From: Solibacillus silvestris
GTDB lineage: Bacteria; Bacillota; Bacilli; Bacillales_A; Planococcaceae
Assembly (NCBI GenBank): GCA_001586195.1
Contig: CP014609.1
Location: forward strand, 1,586,001-1,650,000
Length of the DNA stretch: 64,000 nucleotides
Direction of reading: 5' to 3'
Of this stretch, positions 53,739 through 62,773 are shown in pieces. Numbering within the stretch: position 1 is the first letter of the stretch; the number at the start of each line of letters is the position of its first letter. Made by a program: the position numbers and the translations under genes. The notes beneath the pieces are model-generated. The model was not told the origin of the DNA and made no database searches. It saw only the letters and a program-made list of their open reading frames with translations.

Positions 53739-55385
53739 TTAGTACTTAAACTCTTTAGATGCTTCGTTTAATTTTTGAAGTTCTTCTTCTATTTTTTTTA
53801 CATCAATCCTTTCATATAGAGGTTCTACATTATTTAGTTCAGTTGGTAAGTCAGCAACTTCATCCCATCCGTTTAAAGAGGTACCTAACATTTGACGAAT
53901 CTTTTCACAACCGAAAGGTAAGAAGGGATGTAATAATTGAGCTAAATTTTGAATAATGTAAACACAAGTTGCAAGCGTTTCTTCACATTTTTCAATTTGA
54001 TTATTAACAGTAGCCCATGGTTGTTCTTCATCAAAGTAGCGATTGGACGTACGAATAAAGTTAAAAATAGCTTCAATTGCCTGTTTCATTTCACCTGATT
54101 CGATATGTTCCCCAACTTTTGCATATAAGTGTTCCACATCTAATTTAATACTAATGTTTACTTTAGCTTGAGGGACTTTGTGATTAAAGGATTTTGCAAT
54201 GAATTTCAACGTCCTATTCACAAAATTAGCAAATGCACCCAATAGTTCACTGTTGTGACTGTAGATAAATTCTCGCCAGGAAAAATCTGCATCACGATTT
54301 TCTGGTGCATTGATTGTTAAAAAATAGCGAATCGAATCTGGATCATAATCTTTTAATATTTCTGGTACCCAAACTGCCCAATTTTGACTTGTTGAAAGTT
54401 TTCTTTTCTCTAATGTTAAATATTCATTTGAAACAATATGTGTTGGTAATCCCTCTTGACCAAAACCCATTAAGATTGCTGGCCAAATTACTGTATGAAA
54501 TGGGATATTATCTTTGCCATGAATATAATAGGAAACGGCTTCTTCATTCCACCATTCAGAAACATCTTTCCCATTTTGTTTTGCCCATTCTAAACTTGCT
54601 GTATAATATCCTGCTACTGCTTCGATCCAAACATAGATTTTCTTTCCTTCAAAACCATCTACAGGTACAGAAATACCATTAGGTAAATCCCTTGTGACAG
54701 CCCTATCTGGTAATCCTTCAGTTAAATATCGTTTAGTTAACTGTACGGCATTCTCTCGCCATCTTCCTTCTATAGATGCTTCATTAACAAAGTTCTCTAA
54801 TTGCTGTTGAAAATGACTAAACTCATAATAATAATGTTCAGTTTCTCGGATTTCTGGCTCATTTCCGCAAATTTTGCATGTTTTATCTTTCAAGTCAAGT
54901 GGATCTAGAATGGTTGAACAATTGTCACATTGATCTCCACGTGCTTTTGCCCCACAATTTGGACACGTTCCTTCCACATATCTGTCTGGTAAAAATTGAT
55001 GATCTACTGTACAGTATGCTTGCTCAATCCTTTTTTTAAATAAAAAGCCATTCTCTATAAGCTTTAAAAATATATTTTGTACAGCTATATGATGATGTGA
55101 TGCATCAGTTCTTGTATATAGATCATAAGTAAATCCTAATTCATTGAAGCATTGTAAAAATTCAGTGTGATAACGATCCGCAATTGCTGTTACTGTAGTA
55201 TTTTCTTGATTTGCCCGTATTGAAATTGGCGTACCATTACAGTCACTACCTGATACATAAAGCACCCTTTCACCTTTTAAGCGATAATATCTTGCCAAAA
55301 TATCTCCTGGCAAAAGTGCTGCTACATGACCTAAATGCAAAGAACCATTTGCATAAGGCCAAGCGCCTCCGATTAATATATTCAT
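53739..55385 (-). CDS. Methionyl-tRNA synthetase, second type (MetRS2-like)
   Basis: A 548-residue class I synthetase that charges tRNA-Met. The HIGH motif is SLHLGH (residues 15-20) and the KMSKS equivalent is KLSTS around residue 335. A zinc knuckle region carries several Cys pairs ([22 protein letters not shown]). There is no C-terminal EMAP/tRNA-binding domain, unlike the usual Bacillus MetS of about 650 residues, so this looks like the extra MetRS2 type found in some Firmicutes and tied to resistance to MetRS inhibitors. GGGGGAAA precedes ATG 55385. A T-box leader controls it. Confidence 0.9.
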   Translation of the reverse strand: MNILIGGAWPYANGSLHLGHVAALLPGDILARYYRLKGERVLYVSGSDCNGTPISIRANQENTTVTAIADRYHTEFLQCFNELGFTYDLYTRTDASHHHIAVQNIFLKLIENGFLFKKRIEQAYCTVDHQFLPDRYVEGTCPNCGAKARGDQCDNCSTILDPLDLKDKTCKICGNEPEIRETEHYYYEFSHFQQQLENFVNEASIEGRWRENAVQLTKRYLTEGLPDRAVTRDLPNGISVPVDGFEGKKIYVWIEAVAGYYTASLEWAKQNGKDVSEWWNEEAVSYYIHGKDNIPFHTVIWPAILMGFGQEGLPTHIVSNEYLTLEKRKLSTSQNWAVWVPEILKDYDPDSIRYFLTINAPENRDADFSWREFIYSHNSELLGAFANFVNRTLKFIAKSFNHKVPQAKVNISIKLDVEHLYAKVGEHIESGEMKQAIEAIFNFIRTSNRYFDEEQPWATVNNQIEKCEETLATCVYIIQNLAQLLHPFLPFGCEKIRQMLGTSLNGWDEVADLPTELNNVEPLYERIDVKKIEEELQKLNEASKEFKY

Positions 55386-55399
55386 TCTATGTTTCCCCC

Positions 55400-55660
55400 T
55401 TATAATAAAAAAAGCCCTAATCGCAAATTGCGATTAGGACGAATTATCTCGTGGTACCACCTAATTTTACAAATAGCTTACACTATTTGCCTCTGCCAGT
55501 ACGAAGTCATACTGCCGCTGTTGTAACGAGTGCTCATCTCGTCGTAGCCTACATATCGGTACGAAGCTCAAAGGCCATGTTCAGTAAATTCGTTTTGCTT
55601 CATTTCCACCATCAGAAGCTCTCTATAAAAACTCCAATACTTACTCTTCCTTATCAACGC
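55400..55660 (-). promoter_or_regulatory. T-box riboswitch with Met (ATG) specifier
   Basis: The minus-strand leader has the AAGGAAGAGTAAGTA start of stem I, a candidate specifier ATG at 55576-55578 in TGAACATGGCC, and the T-box core AGGTGGTACCACG (55450-55462). A terminator with CCTAATCGCAA/TTGCGATTAGG arms and seven Ts (about 55410-55440) ends 25 bases before the gene. Uncharged tRNA-Met would favour antitermination and synthetase expression. Confidence 0.93.
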
Positions 55661-55792
55661 TAAATATTACAACTATAATTTACCACAATGGTCAAAAAAG
55701 TCAAAATATTCTATTTGAGTTTGCTACACAATCTGGCACGTTTGGTAAAAAGTACCTTCCTTGTTCAAAGATAGCTGCCGATCGTAATATAA

Positions 55793-55990
55793 GGTTAGCC
55801 AGATTTTTCTGGTTGACTTTTTTCTTTTAGGTCTTATTATAACGGAGTCGGGGTAGAACGTAGCACCCGTGGAAGCTTAATCCCGTCAACAAAACTGTTC
55901 ACCCCCTACTTGTATAAACATGTTTTTTTGAATATGTATAAAGATTTATAATCCTTTATTATGAAATTAGAGGACTCTACTTCACAAAGA
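55793..55990 (+). mobile_element. Solo IS110 left-end remnant (bridge-RNA-like, no transposase)
   Basis: This stretch matches the IS110 left end at 44328-44500: hairpin CCAGA/TCTGG followed by GTTGAC, then TAACGGAG, GGTAGAACG, CACCCGTGG and the identical CACCCCCTACTTGT block followed by AAACATGTTT. Similarity fades near 55990 and no transposase follows. It is a deletion remnant or a stand-alone RNA. I judge the remnant more likely. Confidence 0.65.
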
Positions 55991-56025
55991 TATATCCAAA
56001 ATAAAGTGTTAGTAATTTAACCCTT

Positions 56026-57321
56026 CTAGTTTTTGGCAATACGAGACCATATCATAACCGGAATTAATAATAAAGAGAGAATCCCTCCAATAAATGATAA
56101 AGTTAGATAACTTGATCCTGCCATAATCACTCCCGACAAGGCTCCACCAGCAGCTCCTGACAACGCCACGAAAACATCCAATGTACCTTGTGTTTTAGCC
56201 CTTGTAGAGGTTGTAGTTGAATCAACAATAAGTGCAGTCCCACTTATCAACCCAAAATTCCATCCTAATCCGAGTAGAGAAAGTGCAATCACCAGGAAAA
56301 CCATGGAATCTCCTGGTGCAAATGCTGCTGTTAAACCCGCCAGAAGTAACGTAATTCCAGAAGCAATCGCCATAGCAGTACGTCCCAATTTATCAACAAG
56401 GATACCAGTAACCAGAGAAGGCAGATACATGGCACCTATATGAAAACCAATAACAAGACCAACTTCCCCTATGCTATGCCCATGATGCCGCATATGAACA
56501 GGTGTCATTGTCATAATAGCTACCATTACAATTTGAGTGAGAACCATAATTGTCGCACCTACAATTATGCCTCTTCGGTTTTCTACTTGCTCTGTAATAG
56601 CTGAATGTGTTTTCTCATGTTTTTCTTTGTTGGACGCTTCTATTGATCTTGCTATTAGTAATGGATCTGGCCGAAGCATAGCGAAAAGCACAATTGCTGC
56701 TAAGATATATGCAGCTGCTGCTAAAATGAATGGTCCAGCAAGTGCTGGAACGCCAATAGAAAGAGCAATATCACCCATTGCATTTACTAAATTCGGACCA
56801 GCAACTGCACCAAAAGTTGTAAAAACCATCGTAAGACTAATAGCAGTCGCTCTCTGTTTATTATTTGCTAAGTCCGTACCTGCATACCGAGCTTGTAAAT
56901 TAGTTGCAGTTCCTGAACCATAAATAAGTAAAGATAGAAATAACAGCAAAACGCTATTTATAATAGCTGCAATGATGACCCCTATTGCCCCAAGCCCACC
57001 AATCATAAAACCTGTAGCCAGACCTATACGACGTCCAGACGCTTGCGAAAGTCTCCCGACGAGTAAAGCTGCTCCTGCTGAACCTAAAGTAAATAATGCT
57101 GAAGGAAGTCCGGCATAGGCTTCTGTACCAAGCATTTGCTGTGCAAGAAGCGCCCCCACCGTAACGCCTGCTGCTAATCCTGCCCCACCAAAAATTTGTG
57201 AGACACTTACAACGAATAATGTCCGCTTATATAATGCTTTTTGTTTTTCCGGATAAAGAATGTAGCTTTTCAATATAGCTGTTTGTTCTTCTGCTGATTC
57301 TACACGAGTTTTTTGTACCAT
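56026..57321 (-). CDS. MFS transporter
   Basis: A 431-residue major facilitator protein with 12 predicted helices. The loop 2-3 signature appears as LLVGRLSQASGRRIGLATGF near residue 88, and the equivalent in the second half is GILVDKLGRTAMAIASG near 305. A charged cytosolic loop of about 40 residues (SIEASNKEKHEKTHSAITEQ) separates the halves. The substrate is unknown; the neighbourhood of an ArsN1-like gene and the ars operon makes drug or organoarsenical efflux possible. AGGCAGG precedes ATG 57321. Confidence 0.87.
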   Translation of the reverse strand: MVQKTRVESAEEQTAILKSYILYPEKQKALYKRTLFVVSVSQIFGGAGLAAGVTVGALLAQQMLGTEAYAGLPSALFTLGSAGAALLVGRLSQASGRRIGLATGFMIGGLGAIGVIIAAIINSVLLLFLSLLIYGSGTATNLQARYAGTDLANNKQRATAISLTMVFTTFGAVAGPNLVNAMGDIALSIGVPALAGPFILAAAAYILAAIVLFAMLRPDPLLIARSIEASNKEKHEKTHSAITEQVENRRGIIVGATIMVLTQIVMVAIMTMTPVHMRHHGHSIGEVGLVIGFHIGAMYLPSLVTGILVDKLGRTAMAIASGITLLLAGLTAAFAPGDSMVFLVIALSLLGLGWNFGLISGTALIVDSTTTSTRAKTQGTLDVFVALSGAAGGALSGVIMAGSSYLTLSFIGGILSLLLIPVMIWSRIAKN

Positions 57322-57385
57322 ATTCCTGCCTGCCTTTCTAAAAACCTTCCTACAAGATTTGGAATATCATAACACGCACATAAAA

Positions 57386-57411
57386 GCCATACAATATGAA
57401 AATTGTATGGC
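57386..57411. promoter_or_regulatory. Inverted repeat upstream of the MFS gene
   Basis: GCCATACAAT pairs perfectly with ATTGTATGGC around six bases, 65 bases before the MFS start. On the minus strand TTTTATG follows, so it is either an operator or the old terminator of the amine oxidase gene. Confidence 0.45.
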
Positions 57412-57462
57412 AAACAATATTTGATAACGCAAACAGATATCCTTACTGCCCTTTCCGGACAA

Positions 57463-57594
57463 CTATTTCCAACTACCAACCCCACTCCTTAGGTATCCAG
57501 AAAGTCCTGGTTCCCTCCAAAAGGCACGATCATAGATAGCAACTACTTTGGCCTGTCCTGCCGTCCATGCTCTTTTCCTCGCTTTATACATCAT
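57463..57594 (-). pseudogene. Fragment of a flavin amine oxidase gene
   Basis: A minus-strand frame of about 43 codons reads TAGQAKVVAIYDRAFWREPG followed by LSGYLRSG. This matches the interior of monoamine-oxidase-type flavoproteins (KVV-x-YDRPFWRE-x-GLSG). Nothing of the N-terminal FAD domain or the C-terminus is nearby, so it is a scrap of a deleted gene. It overlaps the stop of the YitT gene. Confidence 0.6.
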
Positions 57595-58160
57595 TTAAAA
57601 GCGACAACATGTCCTTTTCTACTTGTAATAAAACTCGTGGTGATACCAATAGAAAGTATAGTCATAACGGAGAGATAAAACGTCTCTGAAGATAATAATA
57701 AGCCACCAATAATTATTATGATGGAATCAATAAACAAAATATAAATCCCTACATTTATCCCCGTCTTCTCACATAAAAACTGGGCAATAAAATCCGTGCC
57801 TCCCGTACTTGTCTGAAAATTTAACATCAATCCATTTCCAATTCCAACAAGAATGCCACCTAGTAATGAACTGTATATAGCTTCTAATTCAATTAGATTA
57901 TTTAATGGTGATAGAAAATCGATAAAAAAGGCATACAGAATCAGACCATGTAAGCTGTTATAGAAATAATTTCTATAAAAAAACCAAGCAAAAATAAAAA
58001 TAGGAATACTAACTACTATAACTATTAATCCTGTATTAAAACCCCATAAGTAATTTGCTATTAATCCAATTCCTACTGTTCCTCCATCTAATATTTCATG
58101 TGGCACTATAAACAGATTTATACCCAATGATATAAAAATGCTTCCGGTAATTAGCGCCAA
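57591..58160 (-). CDS. YitT family membrane protein, short form
   Basis: A protein of 189-196 residues with five membrane helices, resembling the YitT_membrane domain (FISLGINLFIVPHEILDGGT, then GNGLMLNFQTSTGGTDFIAQ). It lacks the C-terminal DUF2179 domain normal in the family. TTG 58160 has almost no room for its AAAAGG site; a CTG at 58181 sits five bases after GAGGTGA and would add seven residues including a basic KKG that fits the family N-terminus. The function of YitT proteins is not established. Confidence 0.72.
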   Translation of the reverse strand: MALITGSIFISLGINLFIVPHEILDGGTVGIGLIANYLWGFNTGLIVIVVSIPIFIFAWFFYRNYFYNSLHGLILYAFFIDFLSPLNNLIELEAIYSSLLGGILVGIGNGLMLNFQTSTGGTDFIAQFLCEKTGINVGIYILFIDSIIIIIGGLLLSSETFYLSVMTILSIGITTSFITSRKGHVVAFK

Positions 58161-58181
58161 ACCTTTTTTTAAAAAGTACAG

Positions 58182-58491
58182 GGAATCACCTCTTATTTAT
58201 ACTTTTCAGAACATCTATTAGTACAATTCAAGTAATGGAAATACTTAAAAATATATGTTCATTACTCAGTTTAAAGAAGAACCCCCAAAAGTTTTTTACT
58301 ACTTGCTTTAGTGTTTTGAAATTCCTTCTAGCATGAGGTTAACCTTCAATACATAACAGTTTCTTCACCAAATACACTAACAATCGAGTCAGTACATTCA
58401 TGCTTCCACTGAAATAAATCGCTGGATTTAAACCACTTCCTGAAATATACACTAACTTCTAACCGTGAATTCACGAATCTAACATAATCGG
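58182..58491. other. Upstream region between YitT and acetyltransferase genes
   Basis: It holds the GAGGTGA site of the YitT gene and its promoter. A 62-codon minus-strand frame (58346-58534) overlaps the end of the acetyltransferase gene; its GTG start has the GGAGA too close, so I do not call it. Nothing else is seen. Confidence 0.4.
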
Positions 58492-58980
58492 CTAAATACT
58501 CCTTCTTCTCTCCATTAAAATATTGTCTTTCCACTCTCCATTGAGTTGAGCAATCTTTTCGCGAACACCAACCACACGAAAACCATTTTTAATATGTAAA
58601 TTAAGACTAGCAACATTTTCTTTAAAAATTTTGGATTCTAATGTCCAAAATCCCTCCTTTTCAGATGCTGTAATCATATGATTCAATAACAAATGTCCAA
58701 TTCCCTTTCCCATTGCATCTGGTGCAATATAAATGCTTACTTCTCCTACTCCTTTATACACCTTACGTTTTGAAACAGGCGTTAATTTACACCAACCTAA
58801 AATATGATTTTCCTCCAAAGCAACAAATGAACAATTTGGATTTGCTTCACCAAACCACTCATTATAAGAATCGGGGGCATTCGATTCGAATGTAGCTATT
58901 TTAGTATCGATCCCTGCTTCATAAATTCGCTTTACGTCTAGCCAATCTTCACTTGTAACAAATCGTATTTTAATAGTCAT
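58492..58980 (-). CDS. PAT/ArsN1-like N-acetyltransferase
   Basis: A 162-residue GNAT enzyme of the phosphinothricin acetyltransferase group. Markers are RIYEAGIDTKIATFESNAP, VGEVSIYIAPDAMGKGIGHL, GFWTLESKIFKENVASLNLH and GFRVVGVREKIAQLNGEW. This group includes ArsN1, which acetylates the arsenical antibiotic arsinothricin. The location 2 kb from an arsR-arsB-arsC operon favours such a role but does not prove it; phosphinothricin or another amine could be the substrate. GGAGGTTGG precedes ATG 58980. It is divergent from the MarR gene. Confidence 0.83.
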   Translation of the reverse strand: MTIKIRFVTSEDWLDVKRIYEAGIDTKIATFESNAPDSYNEWFGEANPNCSFVALEENHILGWCKLTPVSKRKVYKGVGEVSIYIAPDAMGKGIGHLLLNHMITASEKEGFWTLESKIFKENVASLNLHIKNGFRVVGVREKIAQLNGEWKDNILMERRRSI

Positions 58981-59023
58981 ATACCAACCTCCAAGTGACT
59001 GAATATTAAAATAATAAAATAAA

Positions 59024-59039
59024 TAGTTGCATTTTGCAA
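59024..59039. promoter_or_regulatory. Candidate MarR operator, site A
   Basis: TAGTTGCA overlaps the dyad TTGCA-TTT-TGCAA (59027-59039) in the gap between the divergent acetyltransferase and MarR genes. TAGTTGCA recurs upstream of the flavoprotein and of the TusA remnant. Confidence 0.5.
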
Positions 59040-59073
59040 ATGTTTTTGTTTTACTTTAATTAGAGGTGATTGA

Positions 59074-59520
59074 ATGGAGAATAAACGTGAAATTTTTCAC
59101 ATACTAACACGAAGATTTGGGTTACTAAACAAAAATTGCTGTTCTGTTGGATCCTTTGAAATATCTACAATTCAAAGTCAAATTCTTTACGAAATTGATA
59201 AACAGCAAACACCTTCTATGCAACAAATTGCTGAAACACTTGCAATGGATATTACGACATTCAGCCGACAAATTCAAACACTAGTGAAAATGGAATTGGT
59301 TAAAAAAACGCCTTCTCTTCAAGATAAACGTGTATCAATTTTATCATTAACAGCACAAGGAAAATTTGTCGCAACAACAATAGATGAATCCATGAATGCC
59401 TATTTAGAAGAAGTATTCTCACATATGAACGACTTTGAAAAAGAAACGGTACTTCGTTCGATTCAGCTTCTAAACGAAGCAATGTCTAAATCGACGGTAT
59501 GCTGTACCCCGATTTACTAA
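59074..59520 (+). CDS. MarR-family regulator with N- and C-terminal cysteine pairs
   Basis: A 148-residue winged-helix regulator. The DNA-binding helix is in TPSMQQIAETLAMDITTFSR followed by the wing TPSLQDKRVSILSLTAQGK. Unusually it has a vicinal Cys pair at the N-terminus (LNKNCCSVG, Cys22-23) and another near the C-terminus (TVCCTPIY), and no other cysteines. These could bind a thiophilic metalloid such as arsenite or antimonite, or respond to thiol stress. GAGGTG precedes ATG 59074. The flavoprotein gene with matching CC motifs follows 69 bases downstream. Confidence 0.85.
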   Translation: MENKREIFHILTRRFGLLNKNCCSVGSFEISTIQSQILYEIDKQQTPSMQQIAETLAMDITTFSRQIQTLVKMELVKKTPSLQDKRVSILSLTAQGKFVATTIDESMNAYLEEVFSHMNDFEKETVLRSIQLLNEAMSKSTVCCTPIY

Positions 59521-59551
59521 GCAAGGATTTCTTGCTTTTTTATTTAGTGTA

Positions 59552-59564
59552 TAGTTGCAAACTA
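59552..59564. promoter_or_regulatory. Candidate MarR operator, site B
   Basis: TAGTTGCAAACTA is a perfect 5-bp dyad around GCA, 25 bases before the flavoprotein start. It shares TAGTTGCA with site A at 59024. Confidence 0.52.
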
Positions 59565-59589
59565 CAAGTATTTGAGGAGGAAGTTATAA

Positions 59590-60987
59590 ATGAACATACC
59601 GTTAACAATTAAAAATCAAAATTCAAGCTGTTGTGCACCAGTATCAGCGTCAACTAATTCTTGCTGTGGTCCTGTGGAAGGTACACAAAATGAGTCACTC
59701 CCTAAAGAATCACCTACTAGACTAAATAAAACGTATCCTGTCGCTATTATTGGAGCAGGTCCAGTTGGCTTAGCTGCTGCTGCCCATCTATCTTTAGCTG
59801 GTGAAGCATTTATCCTTCTTGAAAAGAGCTCAGAGGTTGCTGAAAACATTAAATCCTGGCAGCATGTTCGTCTATTTTCACCATGGCAATACAACGTAGA
59901 TAAAGCTGCTAAACAATTGCTACTTAAATCTGGTTGGACTATGCCTGAAGAATCCATCTTACCAACAGGTCAAGAAATCCGCGCGATGTATCTACAGCCA
60001 TTAGCAAATTTACCTGAGATCAAACCATTTATATCGTTTAATACAACCGTTTTCGGCATTAGTAAAAAGAATCGCGATAAAATGAAATCAGCCAGTCGCG
60101 ATTCTGCGCCATTTGTACTTTATACAGAACAAAACGGTAAGACAGAGCGCATTTTTGCCAGTGCTGTTATTGATGCTACGGGTACATGGGCAACGCCAAA
60201 TCCTGTTCATGCAGAGAATGTTTGGACTTCAGCTGAGCAAAAGCTTGCTGACAAGATCTTTTATGGTATTCCGAATGTTAAATCATTAAATGATCGCTAT
60301 AAAGGCAAGCGAGTCGCTGTTATTGGAGGTGGGCACTCAGCTATTAATACGATTTTAGAATTAGAAAAACTTGAAGATGTTGAAATTATATGGGTTTTAC
60401 GTAAAAAGCGTGTAGAAGAAGCTTATGGCGGTGAAGAAAAGGATGCGCTTGCTGCTAGAGGTGAATTAGGGAGTCGCATTCATACTTTAGTTAATGAAGG
60501 AAAAATAAAAGTCTTTACTCCATTTTATATCGAAGAGCTTACACAAACATCTGTTGGAATTATCATAAAAGGTGATGGCCCAACTGGCGAACATCAACTT
60601 CCAGCAGTTGATGAAATCATTGCGAATACAGGAAGCCGACCAGACTTCTCATTTTTAAAAGAAATCCGATTATCGATTGATTCTACTGTCGAAAGTGTTG
60701 AAGCATTAGCACCACTCATTGATCCAAATGAGCATAGCTGCGGTACGGTCCGTCCTCATGGTGAGTTAGAATTACGTCATCCTGAATCTGGCTTTTATAT
60801 TGTCGGTATGAAAAGTTATGGACGTGCTCCTACATTCCTAATGGCAACTGGTTATGAACAAGTTCGATCAATTGTCGCTTACTTAACAGGTGATCTCGAA
60901 GCAGCTCGTAAAGTTGAGCTGGATCTTCCTGAAACGGGTGTTTGCAGTTTAGATTTAAATAGTAATAACAATTCTAACTGCTGTTAA
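59590..60987 (+). CDS. Cys-rich FAD-dependent oxidoreductase (ArsO/monooxygenase-like)
   Basis: A 465-residue flavoprotein with two Rossmann nucleotide sites, IIGAGPVGLAAAAHLSLAGE near residue 53 and VAVIGGGHSAINTILELEK near 244, plus the late ATG motif FLMATGYEQV. It resembles flavin monooxygenase-like proteins often found in ars clusters (ArsO). The first 35 residues carry CC pairs (SSCCAPV, NSCCGPV) and the protein ends NSNCC, features outside the catalytic domains that suggest metalloid binding. GAGGAGG precedes ATG 59590. Expression is probably governed by the MarR gene upstream. Substrate unknown. Confidence 0.82.
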   Translation: MNIPLTIKNQNSSCCAPVSASTNSCCGPVEGTQNESLPKESPTRLNKTYPVAIIGAGPVGLAAAAHLSLAGEAFILLEKSSEVAENIKSWQHVRLFSPWQYNVDKAAKQLLLKSGWTMPEESILPTGQEIRAMYLQPLANLPEIKPFISFNTTVFGISKKNRDKMKSASRDSAPFVLYTEQNGKTERIFASAVIDATGTWATPNPVHAENVWTSAEQKLADKIFYGIPNVKSLNDRYKGKRVAVIGGGHSAINTILELEKLEDVEIIWVLRKKRVEEAYGGEEKDALAARGELGSRIHTLVNEGKIKVFTPFYIEELTQTSVGIIIKGDGPTGEHQLPAVDEIIANTGSRPDFSFLKEIRLSIDSTVESVEALAPLIDPNEHSCGTVRPHGELELRHPESGFYIVGMKSYGRAPTFLMATGYEQVRSIVAYLTGDLEAARKVELDLPETGVCSLDLNSNNNSNCC

Positions 60988-60989
60988 AA

Positions 60990-61026
60990 AAGGATCCCCT
61001 TGAAAACATTTCAAGGGGATTTCTTT
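60990..61026. terminator. Bidirectional terminator
   Basis: ATCCCCTTGAAA pairs with TTTCAAGGGGAT around four or five bases, with an A run before and a T-rich tail after. It serves the flavoprotein gene and the convergent ars operon. Confidence 0.85.
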
Positions 61027-61032
61027 ATTATA

Positions 61033-61458
61033 CTATTTTTTTAACTCATCGTTTACGAACTGTTCAATGCGTGCACCTATAGCATCACGTACTTGCTGGA
61101 AAATTGCCCATTTCTCTTCCTCAGTACCTGTAGCTTTTGCCGGGTCTTCGAATCCCCAATGCTCGCGGCGTACACCTGGTGGGGTCATTGGACACTTATC
61201 GGCTGCATCTCCGCAAAGTGTTACGACTAATGTTGCTTTGTTTAAAATATCTTGGTTAATTAAATCCGAAGTATGGTGAGAAATATCGATCCCTACTTCA
61301 TTCATTGCCTTAATCGCATTGGGATTGACACCATGCGTTTCAATTCCAGCTGAATACACTTCCCAATCTTCCGGTAATAGCTTTTGTGCCCATCCATCTG
61401 CCATTTGTGAACGACATGAATTCCCTGTACATAAGAAATATAGTGTGTTTTTTGTCAT
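61033..61458 (-). CDS. arsC: Arsenate reductase ArsC, thioredoxin-coupled type
   Basis: A 141-residue low-molecular-weight-phosphatase-fold arsenate reductase that turns arsenate into arsenite for export. The redox triad matches the Staphylococcus pI258 enzyme exactly: Cys10 in [10 protein letters not shown], Cys82 and Cys89 in [11 protein letters not shown]. The loop [15 protein letters not shown] is also typical. It is the last gene of arsR-arsB-arsC, 16 bases after arsB. Thioredoxin, encoded 2 kb away, is the family's electron donor. Confidence 0.96.
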   Translation of the reverse strand: MTKNTLYFLCTGNSCRSQMADGWAQKLLPEDWEVYSAGIETHGVNPNAIKAMNEVGIDISHHTSDLINQDILNKATLVVTLCGDAADKCPMTPPGVRREHWGFEDPAKATGTEEEKWAIFQQVRDAIGARIEQFVNDELKK

Positions 61459-61474
61459 TTGAAAACCGCCCTTA

Positions 61475-62770
61475 TTAAAAGATTAGTAATGTAATATATA
61501 GTCCAATTAAAGTAAAGATAAGAATAGGCACCGTTAACACAATCCCAGTTTTAAAGTACGTACCCCAAGAAATTTTTACACCTTTTTGAGATAGTACATA
61601 TAACCAAACCAGTGTTGCCAGTGATCCGATTGGTGTAATTTTTGGACCTAAGTCTGACCCGATCACGTTTGCGTAAATTAATGCTTCACGTAACGTACCA
61701 TTTGTCGTCGTTTCAGCAATCGCTAAAGCATTGACCATCACTGTTGGCATATTGTTCATGACAGATGATAGAAAAGCCGCGATAAAGCCCATTCCAACAG
61801 TAGCTGCGAACAATCCTTGCTCTGCTGTCCATTCAATTACACTAGCTAACATAGGAGTTAAACCTGCATTGCCAAGTCCGTAAACAACGACATACATCCC
61901 GATTGAAAAGAATACGATATTCCAAGGTGCACCTTTCACAACCGCTTTTGTATCAACGACAGCACTTTGTCGCGCCATGACTAAGAAGAAAACTGCAATA
62001 ACGCCTGCAACAAGAGAAACTGGTACGCCAATAAATTCACTTGAGAAATAGCCAACAACTAAAATTGCAAGCACAACCCATGAAAGTTTAAACATTTTCA
62101 TATCTTTAATTGCAAGGTTTGGTTCCTTTAACATCGATTCATTGTATTCGCGTGGTATCGACTTGTTAAAGTAAATCAGCAGCACGACAATCGTTGCCGC
62201 TAGCGAGAACAAGTTGGGAATAATCATACGCGAAGCATACTCTACAAACCCAATATCGAAGAAATCTGCAGAAACTATGTTGACTAAGTTACTTACGACA
62301 AACGGTAAACTTGTCGTGTCCGCAATAAAGCCACTTGCCATAATAAACGGGAAAATCATTCTTTCGCTAAACTGTAAATTACGCACCATTGCTAACACAA
62401 TGGGTGTTAAAATTAAAGCAGCTCCATCATTCGCAAATAATGCAGCAACGACAGCACCTAGCAGACTAACATACACAAACATTTTGATACCATTGCCTTT
62501 TGCGGCCCGTGCCATATGTAGTGCAGCCCATTCGAACAAGCCGATTTCATCTAATATAAGTGAAATTAATATAATCGCAATAAACGATAATGTGGCATTC
62601 CACGTAATATCAATGACTGTGCCGACATCGTTAAAATCAACAACACCAACAAGTAATGCGACGATTGCGCCAACCATTGCCGACCAGCCAATATTCAGTC
62701 CATTTGGCTGCCAGATTACAAAAACCAGCGTTACAATAAAAATGAGTAACGCAATGACAAACATATTCAA
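61475..62770 (-). CDS. arsB: Arsenite efflux membrane protein ArsB
   Basis: A 431-residue ArsB-type antiporter with about 12 helices that exports arsenite and antimonite. Recognisable stretches are [57 protein letters not shown] and the near-C-terminal [20 protein letters not shown]. No arsA gene is adjacent, so it would run on the membrane potential. The gene starts three bases after arsR ends, consistent with one transcript. Confidence 0.95.
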   Translation of the reverse strand: MNMFVIALLIFIVTLVFVIWQPNGLNIGWSAMVGAIVALLVGVVDFNDVGTVIDITWNATLSFIAIILISLILDEIGLFEWAALHMARAAKGNGIKMFVYVSLLGAVVAALFANDGAALILTPIVLAMVRNLQFSERMIFPFIMASGFIADTTSLPFVVSNLVNIVSADFFDIGFVEYASRMIIPNLFSLAATIVVLLIYFNKSIPREYNESMLKEPNLAIKDMKMFKLSWVVLAILVVGYFSSEFIGVPVSLVAGVIAVFFLVMARQSAVVDTKAVVKGAPWNIVFFSIGMYVVVYGLGNAGLTPMLASVIEWTAEQGLFAATVGMGFIAAFLSSVMNNMPTVMVNALAIAETTTNGTLREALIYANVIGSDLGPKITPIGSLATLVWLYVLSQKGVKISWGTYFKTGIVLTVPILIFTLIGLYITLLIF

Positions 62771-62773
62771 TTT

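Noticed and set aside
58346-58534. 62-codon minus-strand frame after the ArsN1-like gene
   Set aside because: The GTG start lies inside the upstream gene with the GGAGA too close, and no family is recognisable; possible but unsupported.
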